The notes: a model not told the origin generated them from the letters alone. A stretch of 64,000 nucleotides of DNA from Psychrobacillus sp. OK028 (GCF_900103605.1 NZ_FNHY01000002.1:372001-436000), one strand, 5' to 3'. Shown: positions 26,451-36,021, counted from the stretch's first letter. Translations and numbers: made by a program.

Positions 26451-26860
26451 GCAATAAAAAATCTGCTTGAAGAGTATAGAAATAGAACGGAAAGTTAAAA
26501 TGACATTCGAGCAATCGAATCCTAAAAGAAAAGAACTTTAGAGAAACATAGATATCAAAAAGGAAAAAGAAACGAAGATGTTAAAATAAAAAGGAGATTT
26601 GTTAGCAAGGTAAAGAGGTAGGGATACCTAAATCTGAGGGAATTGGGGTGAAAGGAGACTGTGGTAAAAGTATGAATAATTGGATATGATCTTTTTTCTC
26701 CTTACTCCTATTCTTTACTAACTAAAAATCTTTACCGAAAACAAAGTTTCGTAAAGAAAGCGGTAAATTTCGACTTTTAGAATTGTGTTATTTTTAATAT
26801 TAGAAAATGAATCATATGATTTTTTTATCTATAATCATATGATCCATGCACTTACTTATA
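26451..26860. other. Gap with paired palindromes
   Basis: No gene is visible in these 410 bp. The palindrome ATCATATGAT occurs twice (26811-26820 and 26834-26843) just past the 3' end of the next minus-strand gene. It could form a hairpin or bind a dimeric protein. Confidence 0.4.
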
Positions 26861-27922
26861 CTAATCTATGTTGTGAACATCTATGTCCCACCAGAAATCC
26901 TGTTCCTCATTTTTAGAGAAATCGGATTTTACTCTCCAAAATTCATAATCATGTCTTTCGGTAATACAATCATGGCAAGTAAATTCTTCATTTATATTAG
27001 TTAGTGAAAGGATGTTACTATTCTTATCCTCTTCATAGTCATTAATTTCACCAATATAATGAATGTTTGGCATAGTTGCATCATCGTGGGATTTAGGACT
27101 TGAATTCGCAACAAATTCTTCACCATTTTCAAAATATATATTTATATTTGGAGTATAAATTTGATAAAGTGATCTAAGCATCTGTATTGAATCGTTTCCG
27201 CCAGATCCATAGTATATAAGGAAGTTTTCAATAAAGAAAATTATTTTATCGATCTCTTTTATATAACTGATTCTTTTATCTCCTTTAAGTTTTTTTAATT
27301 GTAAGAGTAATTTTTTTCTTTGCTTATCATTTTTATCTACTTCAAAATTTATCCATTCAAGTGGTATGTCCTCATAAGTTTTATTTTGGTAACAGAATGT
27401 AACAAAAACTTGAGTAAGTAATAATTTTTTATTATGTTGTTCTAATTGATCATTTGCAATAAACTGATTTAATTTTTTGTGATTATAAAATCTTGGTGAT
27501 GCTGAATTTGTCTTGCCATAATAATGAACAGTTACTTCATCCTCATATTCAAGGTTCATTAAATATATAGGACAGAAAAATCCAAAATAACTTGAATTTT
27601 GCTTTTGTATTTTGCAATTTACAAACTCTTCGTGAGTAATTCTATGAGATTGAGCTTTAACTTTAGATTTTACATCTTCAATTTCTAAAACTGATCTAAT
27701 GATTAATTTATAGGATTTAACTATAAAAGAATTATTTAGATCAATAATTTCAGAGTCAATCAGATTTTGAATGGCTTCTATTTCCTCCTTATCATTTTCA
27801 TCTTTTGGATTAAGTTTTTTTAAATCATTAAGGTGATCATCGATGTGTATTCCTTCAATATCTAATGGCTGGAAATCACTTGATTTTATTTGCAATTGAT
27901 CTCCAAATGACAATGTAGTCAA
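26861..27922 (-). CDS. Uncharacterised protein, divergent GIY-YIG-like
   Basis: A 353-residue protein. A TTG start at 27922 is proposed because AAAGGGAGAG lies about 6 nt upstream; the in-frame ATG at 27943 has no such site. The central region carries HYYGKTNSASPRFYNHKKL (YYG 134-136, Arg144, His148) and, further on, IIFFIENFLIYYGSGG (Glu232). The spacing Y-x-G-K, R, H, E is similar to GIY-YIG nucleases, but the first GIY is not obvious. The C-terminal 70 residues include ECHDC-like CHDC. Treat nuclease activity as a hypothesis. Confidence 0.55.
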   Translation of the reverse strand: MTTLSFGDQLQIKSSDFQPLDIEGIHIDDHLNDLKKLNPKDENDKEEIEAIQNLIDSEIIDLNNSFIVKSYKLIIRSVLEIEDVKSKVKAQSHRITHEEFVNCKIQKQNSSYFGFFCPIYLMNLEYEDEVTVHYYGKTNSASPRFYNHKKLNQFIANDQLEQHNKKLLLTQVFVTFCYQNKTYEDIPLEWINFEVDKNDKQRKKLLLQLKKLKGDKRISYIKEIDKIIFFIENFLIYYGSGGNDSIQMLRSLYQIYTPNINIYFENGEEFVANSSPKSHDDATMPNIHYIGEINDYEEDKNSNILSLTNINEEFTCHDCITERHDYEFWRVKSDFSKNEEQDFWWDIDVHNID

Positions 27923-28201
27923 ATTAATCTCTCCCTTTGACATATTCTTGCTATTATATTTCCGTTTTTTAATTATACATTTTAATTTTTGAAATTTGTG
28001 CAAATTGTCATTATTCATAGAAAAAAGATGGTGTACTAACAATTGAGCAGTTAAGGTCAGTGTTAAAAAAGGATATAAGATCTTGAATAGGGATAAATAA
28101 TAAGCTTACGCATTATAATTATAAAGAATAAAGAGATATATATAGCTATTATTTTTTGTAATCCTTACCCCTTAATTCTATTATGTCTCCACGTTTTTAA
28201 G

Positions 28202-28264
28202 TTCTTCCTTCTGTAACAAAGTTCGTACCTGCTGATATTAAGTTGGTACGCAGAGTAGGAAGAA
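28202..28264 (+). ncRNA. Predicted structured RNA segment within repeat
   Basis: TTCTTCC (28202-28208) pairs with GGAAGAA (28258-28264), TCTG with CAGA, and CGTACC (28224-28229) with GGTACG (28245-28250). The nested helices and their conservation in copy 1 suggest folded RNA. The CGTACC/GGTACG words recur in the next hairpin, so alternative pairing is possible. No known RNA family was recognised. Confidence 0.4.
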
Positions 28265-28298
28265 AAGCAGGAGCAGAATAACAAAATAGCTCGAAATG

Positions 28299-28344
28299 GA
28301 ATCAGAGAAGCGTACCGTTGGTACGCCACTCTGGTTCTTTTTTT
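28299..28344 (+). terminator. Terminator-like hairpin inside repeat copy 2
   Basis: GCGTACC-GTT-GGTACGC (28310-28326) with flanking CAGAG/CTCTG pairing is followed by seven Ts. It matches the hairpin at 16357-16402; the loop differs by one base. Confidence 0.7.
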
Positions 28345-28768
28345 ATGCCCGAAAAAGTTGATGAAAAAAGGGTTTGTCGCCTTGCAAGCCTGAGAAAGAA
28401 GAGGGGAGAAAAGCCTGAAAAAACGCCTGAGAACCATCCCTTACCCCTTTATCCCTATGCCTACTACGTTCCAACTTCATTACATTTTAAGCTCGTTTAA
28501 AAGCCTGAAAGAGAGCCTGAAAGGGGCAAAAAAGGGAAGAACTTAATATCAGTAGAGAGATAAGGAAAAAGGGGTGAAAAGAGGGGGGATAAGAATTGGA
28601 GGGGAAATGGGGTGAGGGAAGAACTTAAAAACAGGAATACAATTATTTTGCTTTAGCGAAATAATCTTCAAAACAAATGAAACCAAGCACACACTTTTTC
28701 GTCTAAAAGTGTATGCTTTTTATGTTACACTGTACATAGGAAATTTTTTAAACAAAGAAGGTGAACTC

Positions 28769-30973
28769 ATGCGAAAAAATCCAAAAAAACGCGCACAAAA
28801 TATGAAAGCAAAACAACGAGCTAATATTACTTTTCGTATGAACATACTGTTTTTCTCGATATTTGTACTTTTTACAATGCTTATACTTCGTTTAGGCTAT
28901 TTACAAATCGTTCAAGGAGAAGATTACACGCGAGCTTTAGCCCGTACCGAAGAGGTCCCTGTGAATACTAGTGTGCCTCGTGGCCGAATTTTCGATAGTG
29001 AAGGGAGAATAATGGTCGACAATCTTCCACAAAGAGCGATTACTTATACAAAAATGCAAACAACAAAATCGAAAGATATGTATGAAATTGCAGAGATATT
29101 AAGTAATTTAATAGAAAAAAATGCAAAAGGAATTACGAAGAGTGACTTGCAAGACTACTGGTTGCGAAAGTATCCTGAAGAAGCACTAGAGTTAGTGACA
29201 GACGAGGAACGTAAAAAAATAGCAGCAGATGAAACAATTGAAAAGAAAGATCGTAATAGAGAAATTGATCGTTTAACTAGAAGTAGAATTCCGGAGGACC
29301 AGTTGAATTCCTTTAGTCCGGAAGAATTAGAAATCATTGCTATCTATCGAGAAATGGCTTCTGGGTATGCATTATCTCCTCAGATTATTAAAGGAGATGA
29401 CGTGAAAGAAGAGGTCACTGTGGAAGAATTTGCACGGGTTTCTGAAAGATTAAGTGAATTAGAAGGTGTAAATACGACAACGGATTGGAGAAGAGTAAAA
29501 ACTTCTTCTCTAGCAATACTGGGATCCACGACATTACCAAAAGTAGGTATTCCAAAAGATAAACTAGATTATTTTCTATCACGAGACTATTCACGTAATG
29601 ATCGTGTAGGGACAAGTTATATTGAACAACAATATGAGGAAGTTCTTCAAGGGCAAAAAAGTGTTGTCAAAAATATCACCGATGGCAAAGGAAGAGTTAT
29701 TGATATTCAAACGGTGTTCGAAGGAGAACCAGGAAAAGATCTAGTGTTAACAATGGATAGTGAAATTCAATTAGCACATGAAGAGATTCTTGCGGAAGAA
29801 TTGCTAAACTTAAGTAAAAACTATGGTGCCCAATATTTAAAAAATGCTTATTTTATCATGTTAGACCCGTATACTGGTGAAGTACTTTCACTAGTAGGTA
29901 AACGAATTGATAAAAATGAGAAAACAGGTGTGAAGGAAATTAATGACTATGCATTTGGTGCGTTTACTAATGCATATGAAGTTGGTTCCACTGTAAAGCC
30001 AGGGACTATTCTTACAGGTTACCGTGAGGGAGTATATCAAATCGGATCCTATTTAATAGATGAACCAATTAGGATTAAAGGTTCGGAACCTAAAAGCTCT
30101 GTATTTAATCGATATGGTAGTGTTCGATTGAATGATATACAAGCGTTAGAGCGTTCCTCCAACGTATATATGTTCAAAACAGCATTTGGAGTTGCTGGTA
30201 GTACTTATCGACCGAATCAGTCGATTAACTTTGGAACAGATGCCTTCCTTAAAATGAGAAGTGGTTATGCTCAACTTGGACTCGGTGCATTAACAGGCAT
30301 TGACCTGCCCGGAGAGGTAACCGGAAGCACTGGTGGATTCGAGGATGGTAAGCTGCTAGATTTAAGTATTGGACAGTTTGATACGTACACTACATTGCAG
30401 CTTGCTCAATTTATTTCTACTCTAGCTAACGGTGGTAATAGAATTCAACCTCACGTAGTCAAGGAAATTAGACAGCCTTCAGAGGATGGTGTCCGATTAG
30501 GCAAAGTAGTAAAAGAGATAACTCCTACTATATTAAATACAGTAGATAACACGCGTGAGGAAATTGAACGGGTTCGTCAAGGTATGAAGCAAGTGTATTT
30601 TGGCTCTAGGGGAACTGCAAGAGGCGCCTTTGCAGACGCTCCATTTACCGGAGCAGGTAAAACGGGGACTGCCCAAGCTAGCTATTTTGATGCTGACTTA
30701 TGGCGAACATTTGGGACTGTAAACTTAACCCATGTTGGTTTTGCTCCATATGATAATCCAGAAATAGCTTATGCACTTGTTATTCCTCACGCTTCGTTGG
30801 AATCTGTTTATAAAACAAATTATTCCACACCAATCGCACGGAGACTTGTCGATAAATATTTTGAAATCAAGCAAAAAAATAATGCAACAGCAACGGACGA
30901 TTCAACTTCAAGTAGTTCACTGATTAAACCAGCATTTACAAATGCTAAAATTGATGAAGAAGAAACTGAATAA
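28769..30973 (+). CDS. pbpA: Class B penicillin-binding protein (transpeptidase)
   Basis: A 734-residue monofunctional transpeptidase that cross-links peptidoglycan on the outer side of the membrane. A Lys/Arg-rich N-terminus and one membrane anchor (about 23-47) are followed by the dimerisation domain (about 60-320, with PRGRIFDSEGR) and the transpeptidase domain. Active-site motifs are STVK (Ser407), SSN (463-465) and KTG (631-633). ATG 28769 is chosen because AAGAAGGTGA lies just upstream, over an in-frame ATG 20 codons earlier. The position before pst genes matches B. subtilis pbpA (PBP2A). It lies right after the island. Confidence 0.9.
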   Translation: MRKNPKKRAQNMKAKQRANITFRMNILFFSIFVLFTMLILRLGYLQIVQGEDYTRALARTEEVPVNTSVPRGRIFDSEGRIMVDNLPQRAITYTKMQTTKSKDMYEIAEILSNLIEKNAKGITKSDLQDYWLRKYPEEALELVTDEERKKIAADETIEKKDRNREIDRLTRSRIPEDQLNSFSPEELEIIAIYREMASGYALSPQIIKGDDVKEEVTVEEFARVSERLSELEGVNTTTDWRRVKTSSLAILGSTTLPKVGIPKDKLDYFLSRDYSRNDRVGTSYIEQQYEEVLQGQKSVVKNITDGKGRVIDIQTVFEGEPGKDLVLTMDSEIQLAHEEILAEELLNLSKNYGAQYLKNAYFIMLDPYTGEVLSLVGKRIDKNEKTGVKEINDYAFGAFTNAYEVGSTVKPGTILTGYREGVYQIGSYLIDEPIRIKGSEPKSSVFNRYGSVRLNDIQALERSSNVYMFKTAFGVAGSTYRPNQSINFGTDAFLKMRSGYAQLGLGALTGIDLPGEVTGSTGGFEDGKLLDLSIGQFDTYTTLQLAQFISTLANGGNRIQPHVVKEIRQPSEDGVRLGKVVKEITPTILNTVDNTREEIERVRQGMKQVYFGSRGTARGAFADAPFTGAGKTGTAQASYFDADLWRTFGTVNLTHVGFAPYDNPEIAYALVIPHASLESVYKTNYSTPIARRLVDKYFEIKQKNNATATDDSTSSSSLIKPAFTNAKIDEEETE

Positions 30974-30998
30974 TTGATTGCCTAATGGGGAGTATAAG

Positions 30999-31025
30999 GG
31001 AAGTGAGTGATCACTTCCTTTTTTG
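30999..31025 (+). terminator. Terminator after pbpA
   Basis: GGAAGTGA-GTGA-TCACTTCC followed by a run of Ts, 25 bp after the stop codon. Confidence 0.85.
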
Positions 31026-31504
31026 TTTTGTAAAAACAAACTCATCCCAAGAAATTCAATATTAACTTTTAAGTAATTAGTGTTGATCGAAGTAAAAGAT
31101 TCAGCTGATTTCTTTTCCTGGCTCAATTAGTAGTCCGCAATTGTATAGAACCTTCTTTCAAAAGATATATCTCTCCTAAAAATCCATTACTTGCTTTGAC
31201 ATGTCACCCTTAAGTGCGATTTACTTTCGAAACTGTAAATCTATCCCTTACCTTTATGAGCTATACTCTAACTAATCTAAAATCTGTGCCTTCCTAGTCG
31301 CAAAAGCTCGGAATGCGATTTCAAAGTATTTCTAAACCGATAGCGACTATCTTAGAGGTTAATGCTTAGGTGTGTTACTGCGCATTTCATTGTAAAGAGG
31401 TCACTGTTCGATGAATTCTTTTCTTCTTTCCTAGGTACTTTATTGTTTACAAATAATTATCACTCCAAACACAACAAAATATTACAACCTTCCACACGAT
31501 TCTA
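31026..31504. other. Long leader/intergenic region upstream of pst operon
   Basis: About 480 bp without a supported gene. Short plus-strand frames lack ribosome binding sites. It ends in the Pho-box-like repeats that precede pstS. Confidence 0.5.
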
Positions 31505-31532
31505 TTTACAAAAGCTTTACATGACATTCATA
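31505..31532 (+). promoter_or_regulatory. Pho-box-like direct repeats upstream of pstS
   Basis: TTTACA (31505-31510), TTTACA (31516-31521) and TTCATA (31527-31532) are spaced by 5 bp each. This 11-bp period fits the PhoP-binding pattern of Bacillus pst promoters. The site lies about 75-100 bp before the pstS start. Confidence 0.65.
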
Positions 31533-31605
31533 CCGACTAAACATACAACCTTTAAAGTAAAGCTTGTAAGAAAAAGAAAACAAAACATATAGGGGGATTT
31601 ACCTG

Positions 31606-32583
31606 ATGAAAAGCTGGAAGTATTTTATGTTGACAACAATGGTTGGTTCTGCACTTGCACTAGCAGCATGTGGAGATAATACAACTAAAGATGAAGTTGA
31701 AAATGAAACAAAATCAGAAGAGGCTTCTACAGGTGATACTAAAGACGAAGCAGTAGTTGAAGGGAAAGTTTCTGGAGATGGTTCAAGTACTGTAGCTCCA
31801 ATTATGGAAGCACTAGTTGAAGAATATGCAGGAGTACAAGAGAAAGTTCAAGTAACAGTTGGTGTATCAGGAACTGGTGGTGGATTTGAAAAATTTATCG
31901 CTGGTACAACAGATTTTTCAAATGCCTCTCGTCCAATTAAAGACGAAGAAAAAGAAAAATTAGCTGCTGCTGGAATTGATTATACAGAATTTAAACTTGC
32001 TAACGACGGGTTAACTGTAGTAGTAAGTAAAGATAACGATTGGATTGAAGATGTAACAATTGAAGATTTAAAGAAAATGTGGATCGAAGATGGAACGACT
32101 AAAAAATGGTCTGACATCAATCCAGATTGGCCAGCAGAAGAAATTATTTTCTACTCTCCTGGTACAGATTCAGGGACGTATGACTATTTTGATGAGGTAG
32201 TTCTTGATGAAGCTGATTTAGTAAAAGCTGCAACACTTTCTGAAGATGATAACGTATTAGTACAAGGTGTACAAGCTGATAAAAATGCAATTGGATTCTT
32301 CGGTTACGCGTACTACTTAGCGAACCAAGATACTCTTAAAGCTGTTAAAATTAATGGTGTAGAGCCTACTAACGAAACAATTGAATCTGGGGAATATTCT
32401 CCACTTTCACGTCCACTATTCACATACGTGAGTAACAAGGCTCTTGCAGAAAATGCTGCATTGTATGATTTCATGAAATATTCTCTTGAAAATGCTGGAG
32501 ATATGGCTGAAGCAGTTGGATATGTACGACTTCCGGATGCTGATTATGAAGAGGGTCTGTCTACTCTAGAAGGTCTAAAATAA
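31606..32583 (+). CDS. pstS: Phosphate-binding lipoprotein PstS
   Basis: A 325-residue substrate-binding protein that captures phosphate outside the membrane for the PstCAB importer. It has a lipoprotein signal peptide (lipobox LAAC near residue 22), an acidic linker, then the PstS fold with [37 protein letters not shown] and [12 protein letters not shown], which supply the phosphate-binding Ser/Thr/Asp/Arg. It is the first gene of the pst operon. A hairpin after its stop probably lowers expression of the membrane genes relative to PstS. Confidence 0.95.
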   Translation: MKSWKYFMLTTMVGSALALAACGDNTTKDEVENETKSEEASTGDTKDEAVVEGKVSGDGSSTVAPIMEALVEEYAGVQEKVQVTVGVSGTGGGFEKFIAGTTDFSNASRPIKDEEKEKLAAAGIDYTEFKLANDGLTVVVSKDNDWIEDVTIEDLKKMWIEDGTTKKWSDINPDWPAEEIIFYSPGTDSGTYDYFDEVVLDEADLVKAATLSEDDNVLVQGVQADKNAIGFFGYAYYLANQDTLKAVKINGVEPTNETIESGEYSPLSRPLFTYVSNKALAENAALYDFMKYSLENAGDMAEAVGYVRLPDADYEEGLSTLEGLK

Positions 32584-32613
32584 GCTGCAAAATAGGTAAA
32601 CGTTAAAAGGTGA

Positions 32614-32641
32614 GGAATGGGTAGCTCCTGCTACTCATTTC
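32614..32641 (+). terminator. Intercistronic hairpin between pstS and pstC
   Basis: GGAATGGGTAGC-TCCT-GCTACTCATTTC forms a 12-bp stem with two G-U pairs but only a short T run. It may be an attenuator or mRNA-stabilising element giving more PstS than PstC. Confidence 0.6.
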
Positions 32642-32669
32642 TTGCGTTTTGGTAAAAGGGGGATTCACC

Positions 32670-33617
32670 GTGGGTCAAAAGCAGAGTGCTGAAAAGTTTT
32701 CGGTACAAGAGCTTATCCAGAAATCGAGTGGCAAAAAACAAAAGAAATTAATAGAAAAGATGATTCCAATTATTCTTTTATTAATTGCTTCTGTTTCTGT
32801 GCTAACGACATTTGGTATTGTTGGAACATTAATTGTTGAAACAGTTATATTTTTTAAACAAGTAAAAGTTACAGACTTTTTGTTTGGAACAGAATGGTTT
32901 CCTTTTGCAAACACAGAACAATTATTTGGAATTCTACCTTTAATAGCTGGAACATTAAAGGTAACTGGTATAGCTGTAATTGTAGCAGTACCATTTGGTA
33001 TTGCTTCAGCGATATTCTTAAGTGAATATGCTTCTGATAAAACAAGAAGAATTATCAAACCTATTTTAGAAGTGTTAGCAGGAGTTCCTACCATTGTATA
33101 TGGTTTCTTTGCATTAACATTTGTTACACCTTTACTTCAACAGTTTATACCGGATTTAAAGATTTTTAATGCGCTAAGTCCAGGTATTGTTGTAGGCGTA
33201 ATGATTTTACCAATGATTGCATCGTTATCAGAAGATGCAATGTCCTCCGTACCTAATTCGATCCGTGAGGGTGCTTTAGCTATGGGTTCAACAAAATTAG
33301 AAGTAGCTTTGAAGGTTGTATTGCCAGCTGCACTTTCAGGAATCACTGCTTCCGTTGTTCTAGCAGTATCAAGGGCAATTGGTGAAACAATGATTGTTTC
33401 ACTTGCAGGTGGATCTACGCCTAAATTCGACTGGAATGTTACAGAGTCCATTCAAACAATGACCGCGTATATTGTTCAAGTATCTTCAGGTGATGCGGGT
33501 TATGGAACAACAATTTATTACTCCATTTATGCAGTTGGATTTACTCTATTCCTCTTTACACTGCTAATGAACTATCTTGCTCACGTTATTTCCAAAAAGT
33601 ATCGGGAGGAGTATTAA
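32670..33617 (+). CDS. pstC: Phosphate ABC transporter permease PstC
   Basis: A 315-residue membrane permease with about six transmembrane segments. The N-terminal cytoplasmic stretch is basic (KQKKLIEKM). The binding-protein-dependent transport motif is around AMGSTKLEVALKVVLPAALSGI (EAA loop). GVPTIVYGFFAL and GVMILPMIASLSEDAM are typical of PstC. GTG 32670 is chosen because AAAGGGGG lies 7 nt upstream; the in-frame start at 32649 would fall before that site. Confidence 0.93.
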   Translation: MGQKQSAEKFSVQELIQKSSGKKQKKLIEKMIPIILLLIASVSVLTTFGIVGTLIVETVIFFKQVKVTDFLFGTEWFPFANTEQLFGILPLIAGTLKVTGIAVIVAVPFGIASAIFLSEYASDKTRRIIKPILEVLAGVPTIVYGFFALTFVTPLLQQFIPDLKIFNALSPGIVVGVMILPMIASLSEDAMSSVPNSIREGALAMGSTKLEVALKVVLPAALSGITASVVLAVSRAIGETMIVSLAGGSTPKFDWNVTESIQTMTAYIVQVSSGDAGYGTTIYYSIYAVGFTLFLFTLLMNYLAHVISKKYREEY

Positions 33618-33618
33618 T

Positions 33619-34497
33619 ATGAGATATGTGAATCATGAAGCAGTTGTAAAGAAAATGAACAAACGATTAATAGTAAATGGTATTTTTAAAACTATCTTTT
33701 TTGCAGCGACATTATTTGCGCTACTAGTGTTGGCTGTTCTGTTTTACAGAATTATCTCTCAGGGTGTAGGTTATTTAACACCTGAATTTTTCCAAAATTT
33801 TGGATCGCGTGTCCCGGAAAAAGCAGGTATTAAAGCTGCATTGATCGGTTCTATTTGGTTGATGTGTGTAGTTGCACCTGTATCCATTATCCTTGGTGTG
33901 GGGACAGCAATTTATCTAGAAGAGTATGCAACAAAAAATAAATTAAATGATTTTATTCGAATGAACATTTCTAACCTAGCAGGAGTTCCATCTGTTGTTT
34001 TCGGTTTACTAGGTTTAACGATTTTTGTTCGGGCTCTGGCACTAGGGAATAGTGTATTGGCTGCTGGTTTTACGATGAGCCTGCTCATACTTCCAGTCAT
34101 TATTGTTGGGGCGCAAGAAGCAATAAGAGCTGTACCACAAGATGTGCGTGAGGCATCATACGGTATGGGTGCGACAAAATGGCAAACGATTTTAAATGTG
34201 GTGTTGCCCTCAGCTATACCTGGTATTTTAACTGGAGCAATTTTAGCACTTTCTCGAGCAGTTGGAGAAACAGCACCTTTAGTAGTAATTGGTATTCCAG
34301 TAATCGTTCATTTTTTACCGGAAAATTTACTTAGCCAATTTACAGCACTGCCTATGCAAATTTATGATTGGGCAAAAAGACCGCAAGAGGCATTCCAATA
34401 CGTTGCATCTGCTGGGATTCTGGTGCTCATGATCTTCTTGCTCATTATGAACTCCATTGCTATCTTTATCCGAAATAAATTCTCAAAACGATATTAA
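33619..34497 (+). CDS. pstA: Phosphate ABC transporter permease PstA
   Basis: A 292-residue permease that pairs with PstC. It has about six membrane segments and the EAA-loop sequence YGMGATKWQTILNVVLPSAIPGI. GVPSVVFGLLGLTIFV and LPVIIVGAQEAIRAVP are characteristic of PstA. The ATG at 33619 follows GGGAGGAG and lies just after the pstC stop; earlier in-frame starts overlap pstC and lack support. Confidence 0.93.
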   Translation: MRYVNHEAVVKKMNKRLIVNGIFKTIFFAATLFALLVLAVLFYRIISQGVGYLTPEFFQNFGSRVPEKAGIKAALIGSIWLMCVVAPVSIILGVGTAIYLEEYATKNKLNDFIRMNISNLAGVPSVVFGLLGLTIFVRALALGNSVLAAGFTMSLLILPVIIVGAQEAIRAVPQDVREASYGMGATKWQTILNVVLPSAIPGILTGAILALSRAVGETAPLVVIGIPVIVHFLPENLLSQFTALPMQIYDWAKRPQEAFQYVASAGILVLMIFLLIMNSIAIFIRNKFSKRY

Positions 34498-34524
34498 ACG
34501 CGATGAATATTAGGAGGAACTAAA

Positions 34525-35325
34525 ATGGTACAATCGTTTAAAAAAGGGTCAGCAAGTCAAATAGATGCGTCTAGTATTGTATACGATACACAAAAGTTGA
34601 ACTTATGGTACGGTAATCATCACGCACTAAAAAATATTGATTTACAAATTAAAGAAAATGAAGTTACTGCTATAATAGGGCCATCTGGTTGTGGGAAATC
34701 CACATATATCAAAACCTTAAATCGTATGGTAGAATTAGTACCAACAGTTAAAACGTCTGGAGAAATCCTCTACCGTGAACGTAACATCTTTGATGCGAAT
34801 TACGGTGTAGAAGAACTTCGTACGAAAGTAGGAATGGTTTTCCAAAAGCCGAATCCATTTCCAAAATCTATTTACGATAATATTGCATATGGTCCGAGAA
34901 TCCATGGGATAAAAAGCAAAAAGATCTTAGACCAGATCGTGGAGAAAAGTTTACGTGGCGCTGCTATTTGGGATGAAGTGAAGGATCGACTAAATACGAA
35001 TGCGTATAGTTTGTCTGGTGGACAACAGCAACGTATTTGTATAGCTAGATGTCTTGCTATCGAACCAGATGTAATATTAATGGATGAACCGACTTCAGCA
35101 CTAGATCCGATCTCTACACTAAAAGTAGAAGAATTAATACAAGAGTTGAAGGAAGACTATTCAATCATTATCGTAACACATAATATGCAACAAGCAGCAC
35201 GTATATCGGATAAGACGGCATTTTTCTTAAACGGAGAAGTGGTGGAGTTTGATTCGACAGATGTTATTTTTTCAACACCTGAAGATAAGCGTACAGAGGA
35301 TTATATATCAGGTCGTTTTGGATGA
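34525..35325 (+). CDS. pstB: Phosphate ABC transporter ATP-binding protein PstB
   Basis: A 266-residue ATPase that powers phosphate import. Walker A is [10 protein letters not shown]-loop [15 protein letters not shown] (a PstB hallmark), signature LSGGQQQR, Walker [14 protein letters not shown] and switch His in VTHNMQQA. The short N-terminal extension is usual. It lies 27 bp after pstA and 18 bp before phoU. Only one pstB is present, whereas B. subtilis has two. Confidence 0.96.
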   Translation: MVQSFKKGSASQIDASSIVYDTQKLNLWYGNHHALKNIDLQIKENEVTAIIGPSGCGKSTYIKTLNRMVELVPTVKTSGEILYRERNIFDANYGVEELRTKVGMVFQKPNPFPKSIYDNIAYGPRIHGIKSKKILDQIVEKSLRGAAIWDEVKDRLNTNAYSLSGGQQQRICIARCLAIEPDVILMDEPTSALDPISTLKVEELIQELKEDYSIIIVTHNMQQAARISDKTAFFLNGEVVEFDSTDVIFSTPEDKRTEDYISGRFG

Positions 35326-35343
35326 TGAAAGGGGTTATTTGAT

Positions 35344-36003
35344 ATGGTAGGCAGAGAGAAGTTCGATGCAGATTTAAACCAAGTTCAGTCTTTGTTACTA
35401 GATTTAAGTAATACAGCTATTGACACATTAGACAATTCAATGAGTTTCCTTTTTGAGAAAGACATAGAAGGGGCACTTTCCGTGCTCGAAAATGATGAAC
35501 ATATTAACCATATGGAAGAAGAAATAAATGACCGTGTTATTTTGCTAATAGCAAAGCAACAACCAGTCGCAACTGATTTAAGAAGATTAATGGTGCTCGT
35601 TAAAATTGCTGCAGATATGGAACGAATTGGTGATTATGCTTGTAATATTGCCAAGGAAACTATTCGTATCGGAAAAGATGAGCATATTGAGCCGATTGTT
35701 ATGCTTGAAGAAATGCGCGTTAAAACAATTAAAATGCTTAAACAGGTTCTTGATGCGTTTACGAACGAGAATATGGAAGAAGCTAAAAGCATAGCAAAAT
35801 TGGATGATGAAGTTGATGAAATGTATGGACATATTATTCGTACACTTCTGACTGCAGGTATAAATAATCCTGCCCAGCTTAGTCAAGTTACTCAATTATC
35901 GTTTGTGTGTCGTTATTTGGAGCGATCAGCAGACCACGCAACTAATATTGCAGAACGTCTTTTATATTTATTAAAAGGAAAGCATTACGAATTAAATAAT
36001 TAA
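35344..36003 (+). CDS. phoU: Phosphate signalling regulator PhoU
   Basis: A 219-residue all-helical protein with two PhoU repeats, each with the metal-binding words around AADMERIGDYACNIAKE and YLERSADHATNIAE. PhoU connects the Pst transporter to the PhoR sensor and prevents toxic phosphate uptake in many bacteria. B. subtilis pst lacks phoU, so its presence after pstB resembles other Bacillales. It ends the operon before a strong terminator. Confidence 0.94.
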   Translation: MVGREKFDADLNQVQSLLLDLSNTAIDTLDNSMSFLFEKDIEGALSVLENDEHINHMEEEINDRVILLIAKQQPVATDLRRLMVLVKIAADMERIGDYACNIAKETIRIGKDEHIEPIVMLEEMRVKTIKMLKQVLDAFTNENMEEAKSIAKLDDEVDEMYGHIIRTLLTAGINNPAQLSQVTQLSFVCRYLERSADHATNIAERLLYLLKGKHYELNN

Positions 36004-36021
36004 TACTTCATTGTATGATAA

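Larger units (their letters stand above)
28193..28632. repeat. MITE-like element, copy 2 (right flank of island)
   Basis: A 440-bp element in the same orientation as 16251-16700. Its ends GTTTTTAAGTTCTTCC and GGAAGAACTTAAAAAC are perfect 16-bp inverted repeats. The first about 150 bp are almost identical to copy 1. The rest differs by small indels, including the A/G-rich interior. It encodes no transposase; a 60-codon frame (28318-28500) has no ribosome binding site and is not conserved in copy 1. It forms the right border of the accessory island, before pbpA. Confidence 0.75.

Noticed and set aside
28318-28500. 60-codon plus-strand frame within repeat copy 2
   Set aside because: It is not preserved as an equivalent protein in copy 1 and has no start signal. 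The region is better explained as a non-coding element.
31362-31592. 76-codon frame upstream of pstS
   Set aside because: No ribosome binding site, odd composition, and it overlaps the Pho-box repeats.
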